Shown in pieces: positions 1-5,485 of a stretch of DNA of 6,803 bases (positions within the stretch are counted from its first letter, which is position 1; each line of letters starts with the position of its first letter). Origin of the DNA: Candidatus Beckwithbacteria bacterium. GTDB taxonomy: Bacteria; Patescibacteriota; Microgenomatia; UBA1400; CG1-02-47-37. The position numbers and the translations under genes are program-made. The DNA lies in assembly GCA_030699295.1 (NCBI GenBank), contig JAUYJQ010000026.1:1-6803 (forward strand). Direction: 5' to 3'. A model generated the notes under the pieces. It had not been told where the DNA came from and did no database searches. It saw nothing but the letters and a program-made list of their open reading frames with translations.

Positions 1-23
1 TTTTGCGGTAAAAAACAAGGGGA

Positions 24-809
24 TTATCTAGCTATTACAGCTTTATCAACCCCGCCCCTAATTTCCGGAATTCGAATCATGGCCAAATGATTGGTTTCCG
101 GCTGAAACTCACCCTCAACTGCCGCCGTCACTATAAATTCCTCTTTTATTTCACAGGCTGACAATAACAATTCCCAGGCACTAATGGTTGCTTTGGTAGT
201 CGCCACATCATCAACCGCAATTACTCTTTTGCCCGCCAATAATTCCTGTTCCTTCCTACTAAACCACATGCTTTTCCTTGTTCTAGTAACCGGGGTGTAG
301 TTAACCCCAAACCTATTTCCGTTTTTGCTCATCGCATGCCATAGCTGCATATCTGGAATGGCAATAATTTCATCAGATTGCAATTCAAACTGGTTGCCAA
401 TTTCTGCAGTTTTACCGCCGGATATTTTAATCAGATCCAAATTATGCCGGCCGCTCACTTGAATTGCCGTGGCCAAAGCCTGCGTAGCCATGCCGATTGA
501 TTTGGAACTGGGAGGCGTGATTAAAATTGTATTACTATCTACCAATGGTGCTATCAACTTTCCCAAATCCCTGCCGATTGCCTGGCCTAATTCCGACTGA
601 CGGCAATCCAACCAATTAATAGAAATTCTTTCATTTTTCGGCGCCTCAGGATTAATCGTCACCAACGGCAGGCTAAAACTTTTCCCATCAAAATTTACCG
701 GTAATACCCATCCTGTATATTTATGTTCTGCCGGTAATCCCCATTTTCTATCCTTTTTTGGTTCCCATAATAAATCTTGAACTCCACAATCTTTTGGTCT
801 TGTAGCCAT
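24..809 (-). CDS. Phosphoribosyltransferase-like protein (purine PRTase type)
   Basis: Predicted 261-residue cytosolic protein of the type I phosphoribosyltransferase fold, which uses PRPP to add ribose 5-phosphate to a base or releases it in reverse. The clearest sign is the PRPP-binding segment at residues 196-210 (VIAVDDVATTKATIS), a hydrophobic strand followed by two aspartates and a T-T-x-x-T loop. A second loop at 97-106 (ITPPSSKSIG) could be the pyrophosphate-contacting loop, and TRKSMWFSRKEQ at 176-187 resembles the region before the PRPP loop in adenine and xanthine PRTases. The loop has Lys-Ala where relatives usually carry Gly-Gly or Gly-x, so activity is not certain. An in-frame TTG at 860 would add 17 residues, but it lies inside the predicted promoter. 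ATG 809 has a good ribosome site, so I chose it. The substrate cannot be named. The first 90 residues match nothing I recognise. Confidence 0.7.
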   Translation of the reverse strand: MATRPKDCGVQDLLWEPKKDRKWGLPAEHKYTGWVLPVNFDGKSFSLPLVTINPEAPKNERISINWLDCRQSELGQAIGRDLGKLIAPLVDSNTILITPPSSKSIGMATQALATAIQVSGRHNLDLIKISGGKTAEIGNQFELQSDEIIAIPDMQLWHAMSKNGNRFGVNYTPVTRTRKSMWFSRKEQELLAGKRVIAVDDVATTKATISAWELLLSACEIKEEFIVTAAVEGEFQPETNHLAMIRIPEIRGGVDKAVIAR

Positions 810-813
810 ATCA

Positions 814-820
814 CACCTTT
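814..820 (-). promoter_or_regulatory. Ribosome binding site deciding the start at 809
   Basis: On the minus strand AAAGGTG lies 4 bases before the ATG at 809, with the AGG core 6 bases away. This is the best Shine-Dalgarno match near either candidate start of the phosphoribosyltransferase gene and supports the shorter protein. Confidence 0.65.
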
Positions 821-847
821 CCGGGCAGAAGTGAAAACAATAAAAGT

Positions 848-876
848 ATAATAACCCCAATGTTTATCGAATTCAA
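848..876 (-). promoter_or_regulatory. Predicted promoter of the phosphoribosyltransferase gene
   Basis: Minus-strand -35 box TTGAAT (871-876), a 17-base spacer and -10 box TATTAT (848-853). TATACT, three bases further on, is an alternative -10. Transcription would begin near 841, giving a leader of about 30 bases that includes the AAAGGTG site. The -35 box sits where a weak -35 for the rightward promoter would also fall, so the two divergent promoters share DNA. Box matching by eye only. Confidence 0.5.
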
Positions 877-890
877 CTACTTAAAATTAG

Positions 891-899
891 TGTTATAAT
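891..899 (+). promoter_or_regulatory. Extended -10 promoter, leaderless type, for the DUF5654-like gene
   Basis: TGTTATAAT is a perfect TGnTATAAT extended -10 element. The GTG start codon of the next gene begins at 905, only five bases after the last T. Since transcription normally starts 6 to 8 bases after the -10, the mRNA should begin at or next to the start codon. There is no Shine-Dalgarno sequence upstream, which fits leaderless translation. A -35 is hardly recognisable (TTCAAC at 872-877, 16-base spacer), as is common with extended -10 promoters. Confidence 0.6.
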
Positions 900-904
900 T
901 CATC

Positions 905-1147
905 GTGTCAAAAAATCTCCCTAAAGAAGTCATCGCTAAAATGACCACCCTGGCTACTTCCGGTTTTGGTTTAGTGGCCGCTTTAGCCTGGAATAGCGTC
1001 ATCCAGGAAACGGTCAATACCTACATTAAACCTTTAGTCGGCGGCCAGTCCGGAGTCATCTCTCTTTTAATTTACGCGGTTATCATCACCTTCTTAGCCG
1101 TTATCATCACTCTGCAGCTTTCCAGGCTCGAACAAAAACTCAAATAA
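905..1147 (+). CDS. Small two-helix membrane protein, DUF5654-like
   Basis: An 80-residue protein with a short charged N-terminus and two hydrophobic stretches: residues 14-33, including GFGLVAALAWNS, and residues 50-72, which form a strong transmembrane helix. A basic tail (SRLEQKLK) ends the protein. The FGLVAALAWN pattern and the overall size resemble the DUF5654 family, which I recall from archaea and candidate-phyla bacteria and which has no known function. That assignment is from memory of the family pattern. No signal peptidase site or catalytic residue is evident. The GTG start is supported by the extended -10 placed just before it. The YerC/TrpR-like gene follows 58 bases later on the same strand, apparently with its own promoter. 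Confidence 0.75.
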   Translation: MSKNLPKEVIAKMTTLATSGFGLVAALAWNSVIQETVNTYIKPLVGGQSGVISLLIYAVIITFLAVIITLQLSRLEQKLK

Positions 1148-1148
1148 T

Positions 1149-1177
1149 TTGACTTATAAAACCAATCTTGTTATTCT
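1149..1177 (+). promoter_or_regulatory. Possible promoter of the YerC/TrpR-like gene
   Basis: TTGACT (1149-1154, five of six consensus bases), a 17-base spacer and TATTCT (1172-1177, four of six). Transcription would start near 1184, leaving about 20 bases before the ATG at 1206. The TTG of the -35 box could be misread as a start codon for a 19-residue N-terminal extension. The -10 match is weak and read-through from the upstream gene is equally possible. Confidence 0.4.
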
Positions 1178-1205
1178 ATTACCAATTAATCGATGTATTA
1201 GTAAT

Positions 1206-1610
1206 ATGACCAGAATCTCCAAAAATCGCTTGGATAAATCGACCTCCGATCGTATGTTTGAGCTATTTTTCCGTTCATTATCCAGTCTCAATTCTTCTCA
1301 AGCCGCCACCGAATTCTTTACTGATATTTTGACCGATACCGAACAAGTCATGATCGCCAAACGCTATACCATTGCCGTACTTCTAACCAAAGGTTATAAC
1401 CAAACCCATATCAAACAAGCCTTAAATGTTTCCTATACCACCATCGGTACCGTCGCCGGCTGGTTGAAAAACTTAAAACCGGCCACCAAGAAAATTATCG
1501 ATCGTCATCTTAAAGACGAAGCCTGGGGGCAATTTTTCGACAAATCAGCCATCGGCAAAGCCAAATTCAAAGCTACCCTCGTCCGCTCCGTCCGATCAGC
1601 CTTGCGCTAA
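1206..1610 (+). CDS. TrpR/YerC/YecD-like DNA-binding protein
   Basis: A 134-residue protein whose middle matches the YerC/YecD branch of the TrpR-like superfamily, small all-helical DNA-binding proteins. Residues 17-50 (MFELFFRSLSSLNS, then FFTDILTDTEQVMIAKR) form the family's N-terminal helices. Residues 52-88 (KRYTIAVLLTKGYN, QTHIKQALNVSYTTIGTV) form the helix-turn-helix. B. subtilis-type YerC is about 100 residues, so this one has a longer tail (residues 90-134), basic and rich in Lys and Arg, which may strengthen DNA or RNA contacts. Tryptophan binding should not be assumed, because this branch is not known as a tryptophan sensor. ATG 1206 is preferred over TTG 1149, which lies in a probable -35 box. 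The 3' end overlaps the convergent hydrolase remnant by 15 bases. The target is unknown. Confidence 0.8.
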   Translation: MTRISKNRLDKSTSDRMFELFFRSLSSLNSSQAATEFFTDILTDTEQVMIAKRYTIAVLLTKGYNQTHIKQALNVSYTTIGTVAGWLKNLKPATKKIIDRHLKDEAWGQFFDKSAIGKAKFKATLVRSVRSALR

Positions 1611-2038
1611 TTTCTTTATCTCCGCCAACACTTCCGGAAATTGAACATACCCGGCCGTATCCTGATTCAAATGTTTTCCGCCCTTAATCCAGTTAACTTT
1701 TACCTCTAAATTTTTGGCAATCCTTTTGGTTATTAGTTTGGGAATATAAGGATCATTGTCACCGCCAAAATCGCCGCTTTAATCCTAATATTCCACTGTT
1801 CGAGAATTCTAAAAATAAACCCCGGCCCCATCGAATGCCCCACGAGAACACTCTCTTCATTCACATATTTTTGATATGGCTCAAAAGTTTTCAACCAGTT
1901 GTCCAAAGTCTGCCCCTTTGGTGTCGGAAACCGCGGGACAAAAACTTCAATCCCTAATTTTTTTAACTCTCTCTCTAGCCACGGAAACCAGTTGCCTTCC
2001 GGTGAACCCATGGTGCCGTGGAAAATAAAGACGTTCAT
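1596..2038 (-). pseudogene. Broken RBBP9/YdeN-like serine hydrolase (frameshift plus missing middle)
   Basis: The first reading frame (2038 down to 1733) encodes the N-terminal half of an alpha/beta hydrolase: FIFHGTMGSPEGNWFPWLE at residues 4-22, then the nucleophile elbow GHSMG at 67-71 (Ser69). It runs through RIKAAIL and ends in an unrelated tail. A different frame, readable from about 1778, continues the family: SGDFGGDNDPYIPK with the acid region, then WIKGGKHLNQDTAGYVQFPE with the catalytic histidine at 1671-1673, ending at TGA 1596-1598. All three triad regions survive, but in two frames. Compared with human RBBP9 (about 60 residues between Ser and Asp), roughly 35 to 45 residues are missing between the halves, so this is more than one indel. 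The start overlaps the nnrD stop by an ATGA junction. The intact family are small serine hydrolases of mostly unknown substrate. An assembly error remains possible. Confidence 0.75.
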
Positions 2039-2817
2039 AACACTTCAGCCATCACTTTGGGGATGTCTTTGACCAGATCACTGGCGTTAAAATACGGCCC
2101 AACCAGGGTGTATAAGCGATCGCCGGCCAAACCATTTAAGTAAGTGCCGCAAGCGGCGGCCAAAAAGGCGTCATTTTTACAGTACAGGGCGGCAATTAAT
2201 CCGGCCAAAACATCCCCGGTTCCCCCTTTGGTCATACCCTCATTGCCGGTTTTATTAACCACACACTGGGTTTGGTTACAAATCACGTCTTCTTTGCCTT
2301 TTAAAACAATGGTACAGCCAAATTTTCCGGCCATGGCCTCGATCGCTCCGGCTCCAAAGAGAATCTGGTACTCTTTATGGTGCGGGGTAATGATCATCAT
2401 GGAATTTAATAACTTTTTGTCCATTACCTGCAAAGCCCCGCCGTCGATCACCCATTTTTTATCCGGATATTTGCTTAACAAATCGTTAACTCTTTTTCGG
2501 GTCGCCGTATCCCGCTCCATGCCCGGGCCGATCAAAACGCAGTCAGCCTCGTCAATGTATTCTGTCAACTTATTTTTGGGCACGATAATCCCGTCGTGAA
2601 ACCGCTCTTTTTGTTTTCTGACAATCGCTTCATTCACCGGCACGCTCGAGTAAAACACCATGTCCACGATCCGACTGGCTACCTCCAAGCTCCACATCGA
2701 CGCCGAATGGAATAAGTTGCTCCCGCCGATCACCAGTAATTTACCGTTTTGGCCCTTATGCGAGTCTTGTCCCGGCCGGTAAAGACGGTTTAAAGTTTTT
2801 ATGTCAAATTGATTCAT
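2035..2817 (-). CDS. nnrD: ADP/ATP-dependent NAD(P)H-hydrate dehydratase
   Basis: A 260-residue ribokinase-fold enzyme that dehydrates S-NADHX or S-NADPHX, damaged hydrated cofactors, back to NADH or NADPH at the expense of a nucleotide. Family signs in order: KGQNGKLLVIGGS at 21-33, LIGPGM at 95-100, DGGAL at 125-129, TPHHKEYQILFG at 144-155 and VLKGK at 171-175. The signature NKTGNEGM-TK-GGTGDVLAGL follows at 188-207, with Asp202 as the expected catalytic base. It has only the dehydratase domain. The epimerase partner NnrE, often fused at the N-terminus, is absent here and not encoded in the window. The start ATG lies inside the last codons of the preceding HAD gene (14-base overlap) with AGGA about nine bases upstream, suggesting translational coupling. 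Its stop overlaps the hydrolase remnant through ATGA. Confidence 0.92.
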   Translation of the reverse strand: MNQFDIKTLNRLYRPGQDSHKGQNGKLLVIGGSNLFHSASMWSLEVASRIVDMVFYSSVPVNEAIVRKQKERFHDGIIVPKNKLTEYIDEADCVLIGPGMERDTATRKRVNDLLSKYPDKKWVIDGGALQVMDKKLLNSMMIITPHHKEYQILFGAGAIEAMAGKFGCTIVLKGKEDVICNQTQCVVNKTGNEGMTKGGTGDVLAGLIAALYCKNDAFLAAACGTYLNGLAGDRLYTLVGPYFNASDLVKDIPKVMAEVL

Positions 2818-3409
2818 ATAATATTTTCCTGATTAATTTTACGCTTTCTTCCGGCTCGGTAAAATACACGGTGTTAAAACCCAGTTTTATGGCCGCCTCG
2901 ACATTTTTTAAATCATCATCAACAAATAAACATTGGCTTGGTTTAAGTTGAAGCTTTTGGCAGGTTAACAGATAAATTTCTTTGTCCGGTTTCATCATGC
3001 CTACCACTGATGAATCTATGATTAATTCAAAATATTTTTTGTGATTAACTTTTGTATCCAGTTCGTCCACCGAATCATCGTAAGCATTAGTCAGCATTGC
3101 CAGCCTAACTTTTCCCTGCAGCTCTTCCAATAAGTTAAAAGTTGCTTCAATGCGGGTAAAGTTAGCCGGGATAATTTCTGTTAGTCTAGCCCATTTTTCT
3201 TCTCTCCCCAACCGTTTCATGGTTCTTTGATAATAATCCTCTGTTTTCATTAAACCCTTGTAAACTAATAGCTCATCTGGTTCGGTGGCCTTTTGAAAAG
3301 AAGCAAAATCAACTCCCAATTCGTCCAAAAAAGCGTCAATTGTCTGTCGCCATTCGGTGATCACCCCACCGGCATCAAACACCACCGCTTTAATTTTTTT
3401 ATTTATCAT
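2804..3409 (-). CDS. HAD-family hydrolase, tandem copy 2 (YihX-like subfamily IA)
   Basis: A 201-residue cytosolic haloacid-dehalogenase-superfamily enzyme, probably a small-molecule phosphatase. Motif I is FDAGGV at 11-16 (nucleophile Asp12), motif II MLTNA at 105-109 (Thr107), motif III MMKPDKEIY at 138-146 (Lys140) and motif IV FVDDDLKN at 162-169 (Asp164, Asp165). A helical cap lies between motifs I and II, as in subfamily IA. The residue two after the nucleophile is Gly rather than the usual acid/base Asp, a DxG pattern also seen in E. coli YihX, a glucose-1-phosphatase, so it need not be inactive. The ATG overlaps the stop of the upstream HAD gene (ATGA), with AGGAA (3414-3418) four bases before it. 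It resembles that neighbour at about 40% by eye. The substrate cannot be read from sequence. Confidence 0.85.
   Translation of the reverse strand: MINKKIKAVVFDAGGVITEWRQTIDAFLDELGVDFASFQKATEPDELLVYKGLMKTEDYYQRTMKRLGREEKWARLTEIIPANFTRIEATFNLLEELQGKVRLAMLTNAYDDSVDELDTKVNHKKYFELIIDSSVVGMMKPDKEIYLLTCQKLQLKPSQCLFVDDDLKNVEAAIKLGFNTVYFTEPEESVKLIRKILYESI
2851..2888 (-). repeat. 38-bp near-identical patch, copy in the downstream HAD gene
   Basis: This stretch matches 3450-3487 at 37 of 38 bases, the single difference being at 2866 versus 3465. It codes for the C-terminal KLGFNTVYFTEPE segment of the HAD protein, reading from about 2889 downward. The rest of the two genes is far more diverged, so the identity exceeds what the protein requires. 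Confidence 0.85.
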
Positions 3410-4005
3410 AATGTTCCTAGTTTATTTTTAATCGCTTTTATTCCGACCTCCGGCTCGGTAAAATGCACGGTGTTAAAACCCAGTTTTTCCGCCGCCGTTG
3501 TGTATTCCAAAAAGTCATCGATAAACAAACACTCTTCTGCCGGCAACTGCAGCCGGTCGAGCAAAATTTTAAAAATTTTCGGGTTCGGCTTGACCGCATG
3601 AACCTCGCTCGAATCCACAATAATCTCAAAATAATCCTTGAGTCTTCCCTCTACCCACTCGTCCCACAAACCGATTTTAGCATTGGTCAACAAGGCTAAT
3701 GTATATTTGCCTTTTAATTCATCAACTAAAACATAGGTTGGTTCAATCCGGATAAAGCCAGGAATAAATCTTTTCCGCCAGTCTTGAGCTTTTTCCGGCA
3801 CTCCGACCGCAACACTTAATTTGGCAAAAAACTCATCAGTGGTCATCAACCCCAAATCAGAACCGGTTTCTGGATCAAGTGAAAATTTTATAAATATATC
3901 CAGAAATTCTTTTGAATTCAGGCCCGCCTCACCGGCAAACACCCGGCAAATACTTTCCCATTCGCACAGCACCCCACCGACGTCAAATACCACTGCTTTG
4001 ATCAT
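3406..4005 (-). CDS. HAD-family hydrolase, tandem copy 1 (YihX-like subfamily IA)
   Basis: A 199-residue HAD-superfamily protein, paralogous to the next gene downstream. Motif I is VFDVGGVL at 6-13 (Asp8, with Gly at +2), motif II LLTNAK at 105-110 (Thr107), motif III VKPNPKIF at 138-145 (Lys139) and motif IV FIDDFLEYT at 161-169 (Asp163, Asp164). The cap is between motifs I and II. All core catalytic positions except the DxD second acid are present. The two copies agree best around the motifs and at the C-terminal KLGFNTVxFTEPE, and differ most in the cap, which sets substrate choice in this family, so they probably act on different compounds. It starts inside the pdxT stop (ATGA) after a strong ribosome site. 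A phosphatase acting near PLP or sugar-phosphate metabolism is plausible from position only. Confidence 0.85.
   Translation of the reverse strand: MIKAVVFDVGGVLCEWESICRVFAGEAGLNSKEFLDIFIKFSLDPETGSDLGLMTTDEFFAKLSVAVGVPEKAQDWRKRFIPGFIRIEPTYVLVDELKGKYTLALLTNAKIGLWDEWVEGRLKDYFEIIVDSSEVHAVKPNPKIFKILLDRLQLPAEECLFIDDFLEYTTAAEKLGFNTVHFTEPEVGIKAIKNKLGTL
3450..3487 (-). repeat. 38-bp near-identical patch, copy in the upstream HAD gene
   Basis: Direct-repeat partner of 2851-2888, in the same orientation and about 600 bases away. It encodes KLGFNTVHFTEPE. The one base difference changes Tyr to His. Confidence 0.85.
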
Positions 4006-4586
4006 TTAAACACCTCTTTTAAAAAATACTCATGAAATTTGGTGGTGGTGAGTTCCGGATGAAAACAGGTAGCTAAATAAATTTTCCTGCCGATTTTTTG
4101 TTCACAGGCAATTATTTCCGAATTGTTTTTGGCTAAAATTTTTACTCCACGGCCGACGCTGATTATTTTCGGCGCCCGGATAAACACTGCCTCCATTGGG
4201 CCCAACTGTGTCTTAATCTTTTTCTCAAACGATTCTGTCTGCCGACCATAAGCATTGCGGTCAATTGTCAGGTTCATCAACTCGAGAACTTGCTGCTCCG
4301 CCTCTTTATGTAATATTTTTTTTGCCAGCATAATTGCCCCGGCGCAGGTACCGAAAATATGATCAATTTGTTTGATTTTCTCCCACATTCCTGCCTGTTG
4401 GCACAACTTAAATAATGTCGTGCTTTCGCCGCCGGGAATAATCAAACCATTAAGGTTATCTAAATCATTTTTGGTTCTGACTTCAACTGCTTTAGTTTTT
4501 AGTTTTAGTTTCTCCGCCGCCGCCCTTGTTGCCTGAAGATGCTCAATCACGTCACCATGGAAGGCCAAAACGCCGATCCGCTTCAT
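4002..4586 (-). CDS. pdxT: PLP synthase glutaminase subunit PdxT
   Basis: A 194-residue class I glutamine amidotransferase that hydrolyses glutamine and channels ammonia to PdxS for pyridoxal 5'-phosphate synthesis. Visible signatures: GVLAFHGDVIEHL at 5-17 (most relatives have LQGD, so the Phe-His is a variant), GLIIPGGEST at 47-56, the nucleophile elbow GTCAGAIMLAK at 79-89 with Cys81, RNAYGRQ at 110-116, FIRAP at 135-139, and CFHPELT at 174-180 with His176 and Glu178 completing the triad. Length is normal for the family. The ATG shares one base with the pdxS stop (TAATG), which keeps the two subunits translated together. Its stop overlaps the first HAD gene by ATGA. The assignment is firm. 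Confidence 0.96.
   Translation of the reverse strand: MKRIGVLAFHGDVIEHLQATRAAAEKLKLKTKAVEVRTKNDLDNLNGLIIPGGESTTLFKLCQQAGMWEKIKQIDHIFGTCAGAIMLAKKILHKEAEQQVLELMNLTIDRNAYGRQTESFEKKIKTQLGPMEAVFIRAPKIISVGRGVKILAKNNSEIIACEQKIGRKIYLATCFHPELTTTKFHEYFLKEVFK
4011..4017 (-). promoter_or_regulatory. Strong ribosome binding site before the first HAD gene
   Basis: Minus-strand AGAGGTG lies within the last codons of pdxT, five bases before the HAD ATG at 4005. It is one of the better Shine-Dalgarno matches in the window and supports this start and translational coupling through the ATGA overlap. Confidence 0.6.
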
Positions 4587-5476
4587 TAAATTCCGCGGCT
4601 GGCCAGCCTGGTAGCCAATTTGTCAATTTCCTGCCCCGGCATCGCTTCGCCCAAACCCTCACTTACTTGGGCAATTTTTTGAGCATCGTTATAATGCGCC
4701 GCCGCCTCGACAATAGCTTTAGCCCGCCTGGCCGGATCACTGCTTTTAAAAATTCCGGAACCGACAAAAACTCCGTCCACCCCCAGCTGCAAACACAAGG
4801 CCGCGTCGGCCGGAGTGGCTATCCCGCCGGCGGCAAAGTTAACTACCGGCAGACGGCCCAATTTAGCTGTTTGGATGACTAATTTTAGCGGGACCAGAAA
4901 TTCTTTGGCCGCGGCTTTTAATTTGGCTGTTTTTTTCTGTTTGAGTAATCCCTGGATTATGGCAATCCCCCGATTTACCGCCCGAATATGGCGGATTGCC
5001 TCGACAATATTACCGGATCCGGCCTCACCTTTGGTTCTAATCATCGCCGCGCCTTCACTGATCCGGCGCAACGCCTCGCCCAAATCCCGGCAGCCGCACA
5101 CAAACGGCACCGAAAACTTAGTCTTATCAACATGAAATTCCTCATCAGCCGGAGTCAACACTTCGCTCTCGTCAATATAATCGACTTTCAAAGCCTGAAG
5201 TACCTGGGCTTCAACAAAATGGCCAATGCGGCACTTGGCCATGACCGGAATGGTAACCGCTTTTTGAATCTTCCGGATCACAGCCGGGTCACTCATACGG
5301 GCCACCCCGCCGTCCGCACGGATATCCGCCGGCACCCTCTCCAGGGCCATAACCGCCACTGCCCCGGCGGCTTCGGCAATCCGGGCGTGTTCGGCATTGA
5401 CCACGTCCATAATCACCCCGCCTTTGAGCATTTGAGCTAAACCGGATTTTAATCGAAACGTACCTTTTGCAATCAT
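4586..5476 (-). CDS. pdxS: PLP synthase subunit PdxS
   Basis: A 296-residue (beta/alpha)8-barrel enzyme that joins ribose 5-phosphate (or ribulose 5-phosphate), glyceraldehyde 3-phosphate and ammonia from PdxT into pyridoxal 5'-phosphate. In known enzymes twelve PdxS subunits form a core decorated by PdxT. Key residues fall at the same numbers as in B. subtilis PdxS: Asp24 in VIMDVVNAEHA, Lys81 in VMAKCRIGHF, which carries the first covalent intermediate, and Lys149 in IRTKGEAGSG. ALERVPADIRADGGVARMSDP at 44-64 and the phosphate-binding NFAAGGIATPADAAL and VGSGIFKS near 213-245 are also typical. Full length, no breaks. ATG 5476 aligns with the family N-terminus and has no clear Shine-Dalgarno. 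It lies nine bases after an extended -10, so the message may be nearly leaderless. gpmI ends ten bases upstream. Confidence 0.97.
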   Translation of the reverse strand: MIAKGTFRLKSGLAQMLKGGVIMDVVNAEHARIAEAAGAVAVMALERVPADIRADGGVARMSDPAVIRKIQKAVTIPVMAKCRIGHFVEAQVLQALKVDYIDESEVLTPADEEFHVDKTKFSVPFVCGCRDLGEALRRISEGAAMIRTKGEAGSGNIVEAIRHIRAVNRGIAIIQGLLKQKKTAKLKAAAKEFLVPLKLVIQTAKLGRLPVVNFAAGGIATPADAALCLQLGVDGVFVGSGIFKSSDPARRAKAIVEAAAHYNDAQKIAQVSEGLGEAMPGQEIDKLATRLASRGI

Positions 5477-5485
5477 CTGGCTTCG

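Noticed and set aside
1..23. Possible terminator after the phosphoribosyltransferase gene
   Set aside because: There is a T-run on the minus strand but no stem of useful length before it in the visible sequence.
847..852. Plus-strand TATAAT upstream of the DUF5654-like gene
   Set aside because: No TG extension at the right place and no -35 seen. It overlaps the minus-strand -10 and would give a leader of about 50 bases. The element at 891-899 is a better match.
810..860. Upstream TTG start for the phosphoribosyltransferase gene
   Set aside because: The TTG is within the spacer of the predicted promoter and lacks a ribosome site, and the 17 added residues look non-coding. ATG 809 has AAAGGTG properly spaced.
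1733..1778. Programmed ribosomal frameshift joining the two hydrolase frames
   Set aside because: A frameshift alone would still leave a product lacking roughly 35 to 45 residues of the fold, and I see no convincing slippery heptamer with a downstream structure.
1733..2038. The 101-residue frame taken as a complete small hydrolase
   Set aside because: The last ten or so residues are unrelated to the family, and the missing acid and histidine regions are readable in the next frame down to 1596.
2144..2599. Open frame of 151 codons on the plus strand
   Set aside because: It lies wholly antisense to nnrD, whose catalytic motifs are intact. The translation has no recognisable domain and is rich in residues expected from reading that gene backward.
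3438..3629. Minus-strand 63-codon frame inside the first HAD gene
   Set aside because: An out-of-frame shadow of a gene with all HAD motifs. It is rich in Arg, Cys and Trp, typical of non-coding translation.
4690..4695. Plus-strand TATAAT inside pdxS
   Set aside because: No TG extension, no matching -35 and no plus-strand gene downstream. A chance match.
4526..4882. Plus-strand open frame spanning the pdxS-pdxT junction
   Set aside because: Antisense to two well-supported genes, with no ribosome site or family motif.
4815..5440. Two long plus-strand open frames (4815-5135 and 4988-5440)
   Set aside because: Both are antisense to pdxS, a clear full-length gene. They resemble no family, and their openness follows from the composition of the opposite strand.
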